DNA from: Beijerinckia mobilis | Lineage (GTDB): Bacteria; Pseudomonadota; Alphaproteobacteria; Rhizobiales; Beijerinckiaceae | Length of the DNA stretch: 64,000 nucleotides | Assembly: GCF_000745425.1 (NCBI RefSeq) | Contig: NZ_JQJH01000002.1 | Coordinates: 1-64,000, forward strand | Direction: 5' to 3' | Part shown: positions 53,307 through 61,140 of the stretch, piece by piece | How positions within the stretch are numbered: the first letter of the stretch is position 1 | Layout: each line of letters begins with the position of its first letter | The notes under the pieces: model-generated | Database searches by the model: none | Told to the model about the DNA's origin: nothing | What the model saw: the letters and a program-made list of their open reading frames with translations, nothing else | Program-made: the position numbers and the translations under genes

Positions 53307-54019
53307 GGAAGAATCTCTTCTGGAATACATTCATAATGACGGTCTTTTGATAGGAAACTTCTATCGATGAGTACGGCCCGGCTTTGATGCGCTTCGCTCT
53401 GACGTTGCGAATGGCCCGGCTGCCTGCAGATGATTGCGTTTTTTCAGCATGTTGGACTTGTTTTCGAGGCTTGCTGAACAGGGTCAGGCAGGAGCGGCAG
53501 GCGATGATTTGCAAGAAAATGATCGGCCTCGAACCGGCTGCCTTTGACGGAAAGCTCTTCGGCCGGGAGCATGGAAAAAGCTTCCAAAATTCGGATGTTG
53601 CAGCCTTTCACGCCGGTTCCTGAAGCGAAGATTCGCGGGGGAATGGTGGCTCGCCGATTCCTTTTCCAGGCTGGCTATCTCCCCTTTTACCGATGAAAAT
53701 GAGTTGCTTAACAGGGGCGGACCTGCCACATTCCGCGCCGGGAAAATGCCATTCGGTCGCAGGAAGTTTTCCATAAACGCAGGTTTCGTTTATGCTGGAA
53801 GCCATTTCCATTGATCGTTTCGGTTGTCTTTTCCCAATTCCTGACTTCTAGGTTCTGGCTGACAAACTAAAACCGGTTCTCATGTCATCGCGACTGTTGT
53901 TCCGGCCTTTTTGGGTCGGCTTCAGATGGGCTTGGCATGATATCCGCTTCTGCCGCCGGTCGTTACGAGACGGTATGGCGTTGGTTCAATCACATCCTGA
54001 ACATTCTTAAGGGGACACC
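53307..54019. promoter_or_regulatory. ~710-bp region upstream of the PQQ alcohol dehydrogenase
   Basis: No gene is supported between the ftsH terminator and the dehydrogenase. The long leader is typical of a highly regulated operon. Its last bases hold AAGGGGACACC, a strong ribosome site for the GTG start at 54020. I could not assign promoter boxes with confidence. Confidence 0.45.
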
Positions 54020-55717
54020 GTGAAACGCTCATTTCTGATTTCAAGCAGCTTGCTTGTGGCTATGCTGTTCTCGAGCGGTGCCGCGACTGCCGATGACGCT
54101 TATGCGCCGGTTACCGAGGCCCGTCTGAACGATGCCGCCAAGGACAATGGCTGGCTCATGTATCGTCGCGATTATGGCTCGTCGGGCTATGCGCCCTTCG
54201 ATACGATCAACACGAAAAACGTCACGGATCTGAAGCAGGTCTGGGATTTCAAGACCGATTTTGATATGGGTCATGAGGCGCCAGGCATCGTCAACGGTGA
54301 CTATCTGTTCCTGACAACGCCGAAAAACGAATTGCATGCTTTCCAGGCCTCGACTGGCAAGCCGCTGTGGACCTACAAACATGATCTTTCCGGCGTCGGC
54401 CTGAAGACGATCTGCTGCGACGTGGTCAACCGCGGCGTCGCCCTTTACGGCGACAAGGTCTATATGGCAACGCTCGACAATCGTGTCGTCGCGCTCGATG
54501 CCAAGACCGGCAAGCTCCTCTGGAATACACAGCTCGAAAAGCCCGATATCGGCTATGCGATGACGGTCGCCCCGCTCGTCGTCAAGGGCAAGATCATCGT
54601 CGGCGTTTCCGGCGGCGAATATGGCGCGCGCGGCTTCATCTCGGCGCTTGATGCCGAGACCGGCAAGGAGGCCTGGCGCCAGCATACGATTCCTGCGCCA
54701 AACGAGCCGGGTGGCGATACCTGGCCGGAAGGTGCCTACAAGACCGGTGGCGGCGCTGCCTGGCTTACCGGCAGCTATGACAAGGATACGGATACGTTGT
54801 TCTGGGGTGTCGGCAACCCGGGCCCCTGGCTCGCCAAGCTGCGTCCCGGCGACAATCTCTTCACGGATTCCGTCATCGCCATGGATCCTGCGACCGGCAA
54901 GATCAAATGGCATTATCAGTATACGCCAAACGACAGCTGGGACTATGACGGCACCAATGAGACGGTGCTGGCGGATGTCAATTTCGAGGGTAAGGCTCAC
55001 AAGGCTCTGCTCACGGCCAGCCGCAATGGCTGGGTCTATGCGATCGACCGGACTGACGGCAAGCTGATCAATGCCTGGAAGTTCGCGCATGCGACCTCCA
55101 TCACCGGCTTCAAGGACGGCAAGCCGGTCGTCGATCCGGATAAATATCCCGATATCGGCAAGGAAATCTTCACCTGCCCGAGCTTCCTCGGTGGCAAGAA
55201 CTGGTGGCCGACGGCGATCGATCCGGAGAACCATCTCTTCTTCGTCCCGACCGAACATACCTGCATGACCATGAAGGGGAATAAGGTCAGCTATCGCGCC
55301 GGTCTCCCGTTCCTCGGTGAATCCTTCCTCGTCAAGCGCGACCCTGAAAATCCCGATCATTGGGGTTCGGTCCAGGCCTTCGACGTGAATACCGGCAAGC
55401 AGGTTTGGCGCTTCCCCTCCGACCTTCCCTGGAATGGCGGCATGCTCGCGACTGCTGGCGGATTGCTCTTCTCCGGCAGCGCTGATGGTTTCCTTTATGC
55501 TTTCGATGCCAAGACCGGCAAGGTCTTGTGGAAGAGCCCCAAAATGACCTCTGGTATCATCGGCGTGCCGAGCACGTGGAAGGTCGGAGATAAACAATAT
55601 ATCGGCATTTATGCCGGCTGGGGCGGCGGTACGCCGATCTGGGGAGGAGAGATGGCCAAGGATCCGCGGGTTCTCAATATTCCGCTGGGCGGCCACTATT
55701 ACGTCTTCTCATTATAA
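54020..55717 (+). CDS. xoxF: Lanthanide-type PQQ-dependent methanol/alcohol dehydrogenase (XoxF-like)
   Basis: This periplasmic quinoprotein should oxidise methanol or another primary alcohol and pass electrons to a c-type cytochrome. The 565-residue product has a signal peptide (MKRSFLISSSLLVAMLFSSGAATA) and eight-bladed propeller repeats (WDxxTGK-type tryptophan motifs). It has the vicinal disulfide C132-C133 (ICCDVV) beside PQQ. Metal ligands appear as E200 (SGGEYG), N266 (VGNPGPW), D308 and, in WDYD, D310. The extra aspartate D310 is the mark of lanthanide-using XoxF/ExaF/PedH enzymes; calcium MxaF has Ala there. It starts at a GTG after AAGGGG. The downstream gene encodes its likely electron acceptor and accessory domain. 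Methanol versus ethanol preference is not decided. Confidence 0.88.
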   Translation: MKRSFLISSSLLVAMLFSSGAATADDAYAPVTEARLNDAAKDNGWLMYRRDYGSSGYAPFDTINTKNVTDLKQVWDFKTDFDMGHEAPGIVNGDYLFLTTPKNELHAFQASTGKPLWTYKHDLSGVGLKTICCDVVNRGVALYGDKVYMATLDNRVVALDAKTGKLLWNTQLEKPDIGYAMTVAPLVVKGKIIVGVSGGEYGARGFISALDAETGKEAWRQHTIPAPNEPGGDTWPEGAYKTGGGAAWLTGSYDKDTDTLFWGVGNPGPWLAKLRPGDNLFTDSVIAMDPATGKIKWHYQYTPNDSWDYDGTNETVLADVNFEGKAHKALLTASRNGWVYAIDRTDGKLINAWKFAHATSITGFKDGKPVVDPDKYPDIGKEIFTCPSFLGGKNWWPTAIDPENHLFFVPTEHTCMTMKGNKVSYRAGLPFLGESFLVKRDPENPDHWGSVQAFDVNTGKQVWRFPSDLPWNGGMLATAGGLLFSGSADGFLYAFDAKTGKVLWKSPKMTSGIIGVPSTWKVGDKQYIGIYAGWGGGTPIWGGEMAKDPRVLNIPLGGHYYVFSL

Positions 55718-55732
55718 CCAAAGGCAGGCAGG

Positions 55733-56920
55733 ATGCCGGGTCTAAATAATCTTTTCCGCCTCGCGCGGAATACAACCATCGCCGCCGTACTTGGGTACGG
55801 CGGCTCCGCGGGCGCGGCGGAGCTCTCCGTATGCGTCGACAAGTCAAGCCCTACGGCTGAGATGGATGCGGCGCTCGCCGGCGCCGTCGCCAAGCAGGAA
55901 GGCAAGGCCGTCAAAATTCATTATTTCGACGGTGATGACGACGATGGGTTCGATGGTTTCGCCAAGCTGGCGCATCAGTGCACTCTGGTCATGGGCTTCC
56001 CGGTTGCTGCCGATGAGCCTGTGACGCCGGAAGGGTTGCTGGCGACGGCACCCTATGGTCATACCGGTTTCGTTCTGGTGACGCCGGCGGGCAGCTCCGC
56101 GACCACGCTCGACCAATTGCCCAAAGGCGCGACGGTGGCGGTCGGCTATCAGACGACTCCCAACCTCTATTTCCCGAAATATCCGAGCCTGCATGCCGAT
56201 GTGCATGTGAAGGAGTCGGATGCTTTGGCGTCACTCGACGCGCATAAGGTTCAGGCGGCGATGCTGTGGCGCCCGACGGTGGCGAGCTATTCCGCCATCC
56301 ATCATGCGCGCTTCGATCTGCATGATCTGGATTCCACCACTGCCCGCTACGATTTCGTCGCTCTTTACGACAAGTCGAATGCGGCGGCGGCACAGGATTT
56401 CGATAAAGCGGTTGTCACGCTCGCCCACAGCGGCGCCTTGACCAAAGTGACGAGCCCCTATCTCGATCAGGATGCTGCCAAAAGCGAGCCCAAGGGCCAG
56501 AAATTGGCTGAGGCGACGCCGGCTAAAGAGGCAGCCCCTGCGGCCGCCAAACCCGCACCGGCTGCCGATGCGGCAAGTGCACCGCCGGCGCTCTTCACCA
56601 CCGCTCAGGCGGAGGGGGGCAAGCAGAAATATGCGGATAATTGCGCGATCTGCCATGGTCCGACCCTGGCTGGCCGCGCCGGGCCTGCACTGAAGGGACC
56701 GACCTTTGCGTCGCCCACGGCAGGTTTTACGGTGAGCGATATTTTCATTATCCTCTCGCAGAACATGCCGGCGACAAATCCGGGCAGTCTCGAACCGGAT
56801 GAATATGTGCAGATCATGGCCTTTCTGCTGCAGCAGAATGGCTTTCCCGCAGGGGATAAGCCTCTGACTTTCGATGACGCCAATACATCGAAAGTTCCGC
56901 TGATCTATCACGGCAACTAG
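55733..56920 (+). CDS. XoxJ/MoxJ-like periplasmic binding domain fused to a c-type cytochrome (XoxG-like)
   Basis: The 395-residue secreted protein joins two parts that methylotrophs usually encode as separate xoxJ and xoxG genes. Residues ~30-245 form a periplasmic solute-binding fold of the MoxJ/XoxJ type (ELSVCVDKSSPTAEMDAALAGAVAKQEGKAVKIHYF, MGFPVAADEPVTPEGLLATAPYGHTGFVLVTP, HKVQAAMLWRPTVASYS). An Ala/Pro/Lys linker (~246-290) follows. Then comes a class I cytochrome c domain with CAICH (304-308) and a probable axial Met at 345 (SQNMPATNP). It starts 15 bases after the dehydrogenase, so they are cotranscribed. The cytochrome is the probable electron acceptor. The fusion is the notable feature. 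Confidence 0.85.
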   Translation: MPGLNNLFRLARNTTIAAVLGYGGSAGAAELSVCVDKSSPTAEMDAALAGAVAKQEGKAVKIHYFDGDDDDGFDGFAKLAHQCTLVMGFPVAADEPVTPEGLLATAPYGHTGFVLVTPAGSSATTLDQLPKGATVAVGYQTTPNLYFPKYPSLHADVHVKESDALASLDAHKVQAAMLWRPTVASYSAIHHARFDLHDLDSTTARYDFVALYDKSNAAAAQDFDKAVVTLAHSGALTKVTSPYLDQDAAKSEPKGQKLAEATPAKEAAPAAAKPAPAADAASAPPALFTTAQAEGGKQKYADNCAICHGPTLAGRAGPALKGPTFASPTAGFTVSDIFIILSQNMPATNPGSLEPDEYVQIMAFLLQQNGFPAGDKPLTFDDANTSKVPLIYHGN

Positions 56921-56980
56921 AATCGGGGCCGGGCTCCCCCATTGTCTGGTGCCCCGGCTACCAGGATAGGATATTTCAGG

Positions 56981-57009
56981 GAGCGCCGGATCCGTCCGGC
57001 GCTCTTTTT
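56981..57009 (+). terminator. Intrinsic terminator of the alcohol dehydrogenase operon
   Basis: GAGCGCCGGA (56981-56990) and TCCGGCGCTC (56995-57004) form a perfect 10-bp stem around TCCG, followed by TTTTTC. It lies 60 bases after the cytochrome-fusion stop and ends the two-gene unit. Confidence 0.92.
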
Positions 57010-57312
57010 CATGGGCAGATTGTTCAAAAATAGTCATCGGCGCTGGATAGGATCCATTTTCGAGTCCATGGTCTGATGGGTCTCAAAGGATTGGCGGCTT
57101 GGTGCCCTGTGCGAGACGTCATTGAAAACTGCCTGCTCCAATGCTCTTTTCGCGGCACGATTCCTTCGAGCCGGAAGGGTCCGGCGCCTGATGGAGATAA
57201 GGTTCGGGGCGGTCGGGTGGTCTATGTTATCCTTCGGATTTGAGGTGACTCTTTGAGGAGGCTCTCTTTGGGGAGTCTCAAGGAGCAGAGGCCATTTTGT
57301 TGGAGGGTCCCC
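57010..57312. other. Short intergenic region before the alpha/beta hydrolase
   Basis: This ~300-bp stretch after the terminator has no supported gene. GGAGG at 57302-57306 is the ribosome site of the following TTG start. Confidence 0.5.
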
Positions 57313-58362
57313 TTGCATTTCGTTGCGATCGACCAGAATCCTGTGCCTCCGGACGGGACGGTCGGCAAGATTCTCACAGCGGACGGCATCGCGCTTCGTT
57401 ACGCTTATTGGGCGGCTTCCAATTCCGCTGGACCGCAGGGCACGGTCGCCATCATCACCGGGCGCGCTGAATTCATCGAGAAATATTTCGAGACGATTGC
57501 CGATCTCCGCCAGCGCGGTTTTGCCATCGCTATATTCGACTGGCGCGGCCAGGGACTTTCGCAGCGACTGCTACCGGACCGGCGCCGCGGCCATATTGGT
57601 GATTTCAGGCTCTACCATCGGGATCTCGAGGCTTTCGAACAGCAGGTGCTGGCGCCGTTCTGTCCTAAGCCCTGGTATGCGCTCGCCCATTCCATGGGGG
57701 GAACCATTCTTCTCGACAAGGCGAATGAATCTGGTGTGCCTTTCGAGCGTCAGGTGCTTTGCGCACCAATGATCGCCCTCAAAAGCTTGCCCTATCCCGG
57801 CGGTACGCGCTTCATTACCGGCTTGCTGTCGCGGCTGGGTTTCGGTGGCTCCGCCGTCCCTTTTCGTTATGCGCGTGCGGCGACGACCCGTCCGTTCGGC
57901 AAGAATGTTTTGACCTCCGATCCGGAGCGTTTTGCCCGTTTCCTTGAAGTGATCGCCTCTGCGCCCGAACTCGCCATCGGGATACCGAGCTTCGGCTGGG
58001 TCCATGCCGCGCTCAGTCTGATGCATCGGGTGGCAAAGCCCGATTTCGGGACGGGTATTACGACGCCCTCATTGATCTTTGCTCCAACCGCCGATCAGGT
58101 GGTGGATGCGCGGGCGGCTGAACATTTCACCCTGCGCCTCAAACATGGGCGGTGCCTGCCGATTGAAGGCTGCCAGCACGAGATTCTTTTGGAGCGCGAT
58201 TGTTTTCGCGATCAATTCTGGGCGGCTTTCGATCGTTTCATCGCGGGCCCGGACGCGGCGCGGATCCCAAGGGGAACTTCGCATCCCCCGCTCGCATCGA
58301 AAGGTCTTGAGCCGAAGGATGTTGCGGCTCCCCCCTCATCCGCCTTGCCGCAGGAGTTCTAG
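57313..58362 (+). CDS. Alpha/beta hydrolase, lysophospholipase-like (Hydrolase_4)
   Basis: The 349-residue product has the alpha/beta-hydrolase pattern: TVAIITGRAEFIEKYFETIADLRQRGFAIAIFDWRGQGLSQR. The nucleophile serine is in YALAHSMGGTILL (GxSxG), an acid is in IFAPTADQVVD, and a histidine in GCQHEILLERD. It resembles monoglyceride lipase/lysophospholipase L2 proteins; the true substrate is unknown. I choose the TTG at 57313 because GGAGG lies 6 bases upstream; an earlier TTG at 57253 lacks such a site. Its last 27 bases overlap the converging hisN gene. There is no signal peptide, so it is cytoplasmic. Confidence 0.85.
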   Translation: MHFVAIDQNPVPPDGTVGKILTADGIALRYAYWAASNSAGPQGTVAIITGRAEFIEKYFETIADLRQRGFAIAIFDWRGQGLSQRLLPDRRRGHIGDFRLYHRDLEAFEQQVLAPFCPKPWYALAHSMGGTILLDKANESGVPFERQVLCAPMIALKSLPYPGGTRFITGLLSRLGFGGSAVPFRYARAATTRPFGKNVLTSDPERFARFLEVIASAPELAIGIPSFGWVHAALSLMHRVAKPDFGTGITTPSLIFAPTADQVVDARAAEHFTLRLKHGRCLPIEGCQHEILLERDCFRDQFWAAFDRFIAGPDAARIPRGTSHPPLASKGLEPKDVAAPPSSALPQEF

Positions 58363-59139
58363 GACCTGATCATGCAGGGCGGCGCAGCCCGAAGCGACAA
58401 TATCGCCGCCTTCGGCCGGTTCGCCACCTGTCCATGTCGTGACGATGCCACCGGCGCCCCGGATGATCGGCACCAGAGGGGCGATATCATAGGCTTTCAA
58501 TCCCGCTTCGATGACGCAATCGACATGGCCGGCGGCGAGCATGGCGAAAGCATAGCAGTCACAGCCATAGCGGGACAGGCGCACCCGGCTTTCGACGCGG
58601 CGAAAGGCGGTAAGCCGTGGCGCATCATAAAGGAGTGGCGATGTCGTCATCAGGATCGCCGTGGCGAGATCCGGGCAGTCGCGCGTCGAAAGGAGACGCC
58701 GCGCCGGTTTCAGGTCGATGCCCGGCCCGCTCCAGTTCGATTGCTCGCCATCGCCCGTGAAGCGTTCGCGAATGAAGGGCTGTACCATCATTCCATAGAT
58801 CGGCCGGCCGTGATGAAGGAGGCCGATCAACGTGCCCCAGATCGGCATGCCGGCGATGAAACTTTTGGTGCCGTCGATCGGATCGAGCACCCATACATAA
58901 TCAGCATCCTCGCGTATGGAGCCGAATTCCTCACCGATGATTCCATGCAGGGGGAAGGTCAGTTCGATCAGCCGGCGCATGGCGGATTCGGCGGCATGGT
59001 CGGCCTCGGTCACCGGATCGAAGGAACCGCCGATATTTTTGTCAATCGCCCCAAGCGAGGTTCGGAAGAAAGGCAGGATGGCTTCGCTGGCAGCATCGGC
59101 GAGTTTTTCGACGAAGGCGGCGAAATCGACGGCAGACAT
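58336..59139 (-). CDS. hisN: Inositol-monophosphatase-family histidinol phosphatase HisN
   Basis: The 267-residue Mg2+-dependent phosphatase begins MSAVDFAAFVEKLADAASEAI. It has the IMPase motifs IIGEEFGSIRE, VWVLDPIDGTKSFIAGMPIWGTLIGLL (metal-binding DPIDGT) and, near the C-terminus, AGLKAYDIAPLVPIIRGAGG. In many alphaproteobacteria this IMPase-type enzyme supplies the histidinol-phosphate phosphatase step and is paired with N-formylglutamate amidohydrolase, as here. Other phosphomonoesters cannot be excluded. Confidence 0.88.
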   Translation of the reverse strand: MSAVDFAAFVEKLADAASEAILPFFRTSLGAIDKNIGGSFDPVTEADHAAESAMRRLIELTFPLHGIIGEEFGSIREDADYVWVLDPIDGTKSFIAGMPIWGTLIGLLHHGRPIYGMMVQPFIRERFTGDGEQSNWSGPGIDLKPARRLLSTRDCPDLATAILMTTSPLLYDAPRLTAFRRVESRVRLSRYGCDCYAFAMLAAGHVDCVIEAGLKAYDIAPLVPIIRGAGGIVTTWTGGEPAEGGDIVASGCAALHDQVLELLRQGG

Positions 59140-59405
59140 GGAGCGGCCTTTCTGAGCGGCAAGAAGAACGGTGTGGCTGGATTCTACAGCATCTCTTCGT
59201 GATGGGGATAACCCGTTTCGCGAAAATTGTCTGCATTTACAAATGTATAGAGAGTCGTCTCAGGTTTGGTGCGCGGTTGGCCAAGGATGGAGAAGCCGGA
59301 TGGCCCGAGGGGACACTTTCGGAGATACTTTCGTACACCCTTGATGGGCTCGAAAGCGGGCGCAATGCTGCGTTGACTTGTCGCAGCAAAAGCCACTCCA
59401 AATTC
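59140..59405. other. Leader between hisN and the tandem sRNA locus
   Basis: No gene is supported here; the first bases are the hisN promoter/leader on the minus strand. Together with the tandem repeats it makes a ~1-kb non-coding region between hisN and N-formylglutamate amidohydrolase. Confidence 0.5.
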
Positions 59406-59406
59406 C

Positions 59407-59435
59407 TTGTGCATAAAGCTTCAAGGGTGCATATT
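59407..59435 (+). promoter_or_regulatory. Promoter-like boxes of the first tandem sRNA unit
   Basis: TTGTGC (59407-59412, preceded by C to give the alphaproteobacterial CTTG) and CATATT (59430-59435) are 17 bases apart. The same layout recurs as TTGCTT/CATATT at 59679-59707 and 59950-59978, again with 17-base spacing, although the spacer of unit 1 differs. Conserved boxes with a changed spacer support a real promoter. Confidence 0.65.
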
Positions 59436-59441
59436 ATTGCG

Positions 59442-59528
59442 GTGCGGCAATGATGTTGCCGCTGATGCCCTCCTTGGGCGTTTCCTCCCTTGACTTGGAC
59501 CGCTTATGGCAACATAGGCGGTCTTTTT
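59442..59528 (+). ncRNA. Putative small RNA, tandem copy 1 (AbcR/alpha-r15-like)
   Basis: The ~87-nt region after the promoter-like boxes folds by eye into three stems. The 5' stem is GCGGCAA/TTGCCGC with loop TGATG. The second is GCCC/GGGC with loop TCCTT, complementary to a Shine-Dalgarno AGGA. The terminator GACCGCTTATG/CATAGGCGGTC has a GCAA tetraloop and is followed by TTTTT. Between the second stem and the terminator lies TTTCCTCCCTTGAC, a second anti-Shine-Dalgarno tract. This layout resembles the AbcR/alpha-r15 sRNAs of Rhizobiales, which are also tandem. Family identity is inference. Confidence 0.7.
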
Positions 59529-59713
59529 CATTTTGGGCTTCCCTCGCTCGCATCAAGCTTTTACCCGTTCATTTAGCGTCTTTCCCGCTGCATTCCGGAA
59601 TTTTCCCCTCTTTATGGTCACGCTGACGGTGTGGCGGTGGTTTTCCGGAGCGAATTTTTGATTTTTTCAAAAATGCTCTTGCTTTTGATGCGGTGCACAG
59701 GCATATTATTGCG

Positions 59714-59800
59714 GTGCGGCAATGATGTTGCCGCCGATGCCCTCCTTGGGCGTTTCCTCCCTTGACTTGGACCGCTTATGGCAACATAGGCGGTCTCTTT
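59714..59800 (+). ncRNA. Putative small RNA, tandem copy 2
   Basis: This is the same three-stem layout as copy 1, with only a few substitutions. The 5' stem GCGGCAA/TTGCCGC is intact, the TCCTT loop and TTTCCTCCC tract are unchanged, and the terminator stem ends with TCTTT instead of TTTTT. Its own boxes TTGCTT and CATATT (59679-59707) precede it. Unchanged C/U tracts and GCAA loop point to selection. Confidence 0.68.
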
Positions 59801-59984
59801 CATTTTGGGTCGCCTTCGCTCGCATCGAGCTTTTACCTGTTCGTTTAGCGTCTTTCCCGCTGCATTCCGGAATTTTTTCCTCTTTATGGCCGCGCTGACG
59901 GTGTGGCGGCGGTTTCCGGAGCGAATTTTTGATTTTTTCAAAAATGCTCTTGCTTTTGATGCGGTGCACAGGCATATTATTGCG

Positions 59985-60069
59985 GTGCGGCAATGATGTT
60001 GCTGCCGATGCCCTCCTTGGGCGTTTCCTCCCTTGACTTGGACCGCTTATGGCAACATAGGCGGTTTTT
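59985..60069 (+). ncRNA. Putative small RNA, tandem copy 3
   Basis: The third copy keeps both anti-Shine-Dalgarno tracts and the GCAA-capped terminator (60041-60069, ending TTTTT). In the 5' stem TTGCCGC has become TTGCTGC; the G-C pair becomes G-U, so pairing is preserved. Promoter-like boxes lie at 59950-59978. The repeat unit ends right after this terminator. Confidence 0.68.
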
Positions 60070-60090
60070 CTTTGTCTGGGCCATCTCGCT

Positions 60091-60144
60091 CTGGAGTATT
60101 TTCCGGTGGGTTTGAATCGCTTCCGGATTGATCCGGAACGCTTA
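60091..60144 (+). repeat. Dispersed palindromic element, short copy
   Basis: CTGGAGTATTTTCCGGTGGGTTTGAATCGC matches the first half of the 15783 copy. It is followed directly by TTCCGGATTGATCCGGAACGC, a 9-bp palindrome corresponding to the terminal arm with the AT-rich middle deleted. It lies just after the tandem sRNA locus and converges on the N-formylglutamate amidohydrolase 3' end. Confidence 0.55.
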
Positions 60145-60168
60145 AGGCGGTTTTCATTCCGCCCGGTT

Positions 60169-61140
60169 TCATTCCGCCGCTTGCGAAGTCTCCTGGCCTC
60201 GTCTATCCGCCAGCCGGGCCATTAAAAGGGCCACCATCTTCGTCAGATCGTCGGCGATGTAGGAAAAACGCGCGATTTTCTCGAAACTCTTCTCATTCAT
60301 ATAAAGGCCGCGGCTGACCTCGATCTGCAGGGCGTGAAAATGCGAGACCGGTTTGCCGTAATGTTCGGTGATGAAGCCACCCGCGTAAGGCTTGTTGCGC
60401 TGCACGCGATAGCCCATTTCCCGCAGAGCCTGTTCGACCGTCGTCATGAGATCGCTCGCGCAACTCGTCCCGAAGCGATCGCCAAGAACGAAATCCGGAC
60501 GCGCGGCATCGGGACGATTGCTGGCGGTGCGTGCCAAAGGCTGTCCGACCGTCTGGATCGAAGAGGGCATGGAATGACAATCGACCAGAACCGCTAGTCC
60601 GAACGTCCTTTCCGCGCGTTCCAACAGGGCTCTCAAGGCACGATGATAGGGTTTGTAGAGCTGATCGATTCGCCGCATCGCTTCTTCGACGGGGAGGCGC
60701 GCTGAATAGATTTCCTGCGATTCGCCGACGAGCCGGGCAATCGTCCCGAGTCCAGCCGCGACGCGAAGAGAGCGGGTATTGGAAAAGACTGGCAGCTTGC
60801 CCTCGAACATTTTCGGATCGAGCTCATAGGGTTCGCGGTTGACATCGAGAAAGGCGCGGGGGAAATGCGCACGCAGGAGCGGCGCGCCGAGGCGAACGGC
60901 ACCCTGGAACAATTCATCGACCGCGACATCCTCGGAGCGTCGCAATGTATTGGCGTCGAGCCGCGCCAGATCCAGAAAGCGGCGCGGATAGACCGCGCCC
61001 GAATGCGGTGAGGAAAAAACCAGTGGCGAGGTGAGGGTCGCGGGTTCGAGCACCTCGAACGGAGGGTCGAAGTCGAGGGGCTGCGTCTCGCGGTCCCGCG
61101 CGGTCCAATATGTCTCTCTGGCGGAATCGTCCGAAGTCAT
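60169..61140 (-). CDS. N-formylglutamate amidohydrolase
   Basis: The enzyme hydrolyses N-formyl-L-glutamate to glutamate and formate (last step of one histidine-degradation route). The 323-residue PF05013 product has LVFSSPHSGAVYPRRFLD, LRRSEDVAVDELF, LLRAHFPRAFLDVNREPYELDPKMF, the metal-binding AVLVDCHSMPSSI and LGDRFGTSC. GFITEHYGKPVSHFHALQIEVSRGLYM follows. In Rhizobiales it lies next to hisN and cpdR, as here; no hut genes are in the window, so its cellular role may differ from histidine catabolism. Confidence 0.92.
   Translation of the reverse strand: MTSDDSARETYWTARDRETQPLDFDPPFEVLEPATLTSPLVFSSPHSGAVYPRRFLDLARLDANTLRRSEDVAVDELFQGAVRLGAPLLRAHFPRAFLDVNREPYELDPKMFEGKLPVFSNTRSLRVAAGLGTIARLVGESQEIYSARLPVEEAMRRIDQLYKPYHRALRALLERAERTFGLAVLVDCHSMPSSIQTVGQPLARTASNRPDAARPDFVLGDRFGTSCASDLMTTVEQALREMGYRVQRNKPYAGGFITEHYGKPVSHFHALQIEVSRGLYMNEKSFEKIARFSYIADDLTKMVALLMARLADRRGQETSQAAE

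Larger units (their letters stand above)
59406..60069 (+). repeat. Tandem repeat of ~272-bp units, two full and one partial
   Basis: The motif GCATATTATTGCGGTGCGGC recurs at 59429, 59701 and 59972, giving spacings of 272 and 271 bases. The units are nearly identical, with scattered single-base changes. The third stops shortly after its terminator (about 60069). Each unit carries a promoter-like block, an RNA-like hairpin region and a terminator, described separately. Minus-strand frames across the repeat are artefacts of the duplication. Confidence 0.9.

Noticed and set aside
54041-55696. 551-codon minus-strand frame opposite the alcohol dehydrogenase
   Set aside because: This is a shadow of the xoxF-like gene, whose motifs and signal peptide are unambiguous on the plus strand.
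59618-59993. Minus-strand frames of ~95-107 codons repeated within 59618-59993
   Set aside because: They appear twice only because the DNA is duplicated; they run antisense to the sRNA-like units, are very basic and have no ribosome site.
59406-60069. CRISPR array as explanation of the tandem repeats
   Set aside because: The units are ~272 bp, almost identical along their whole length, with no short-repeat/unique-spacer pattern and no cas genes nearby.
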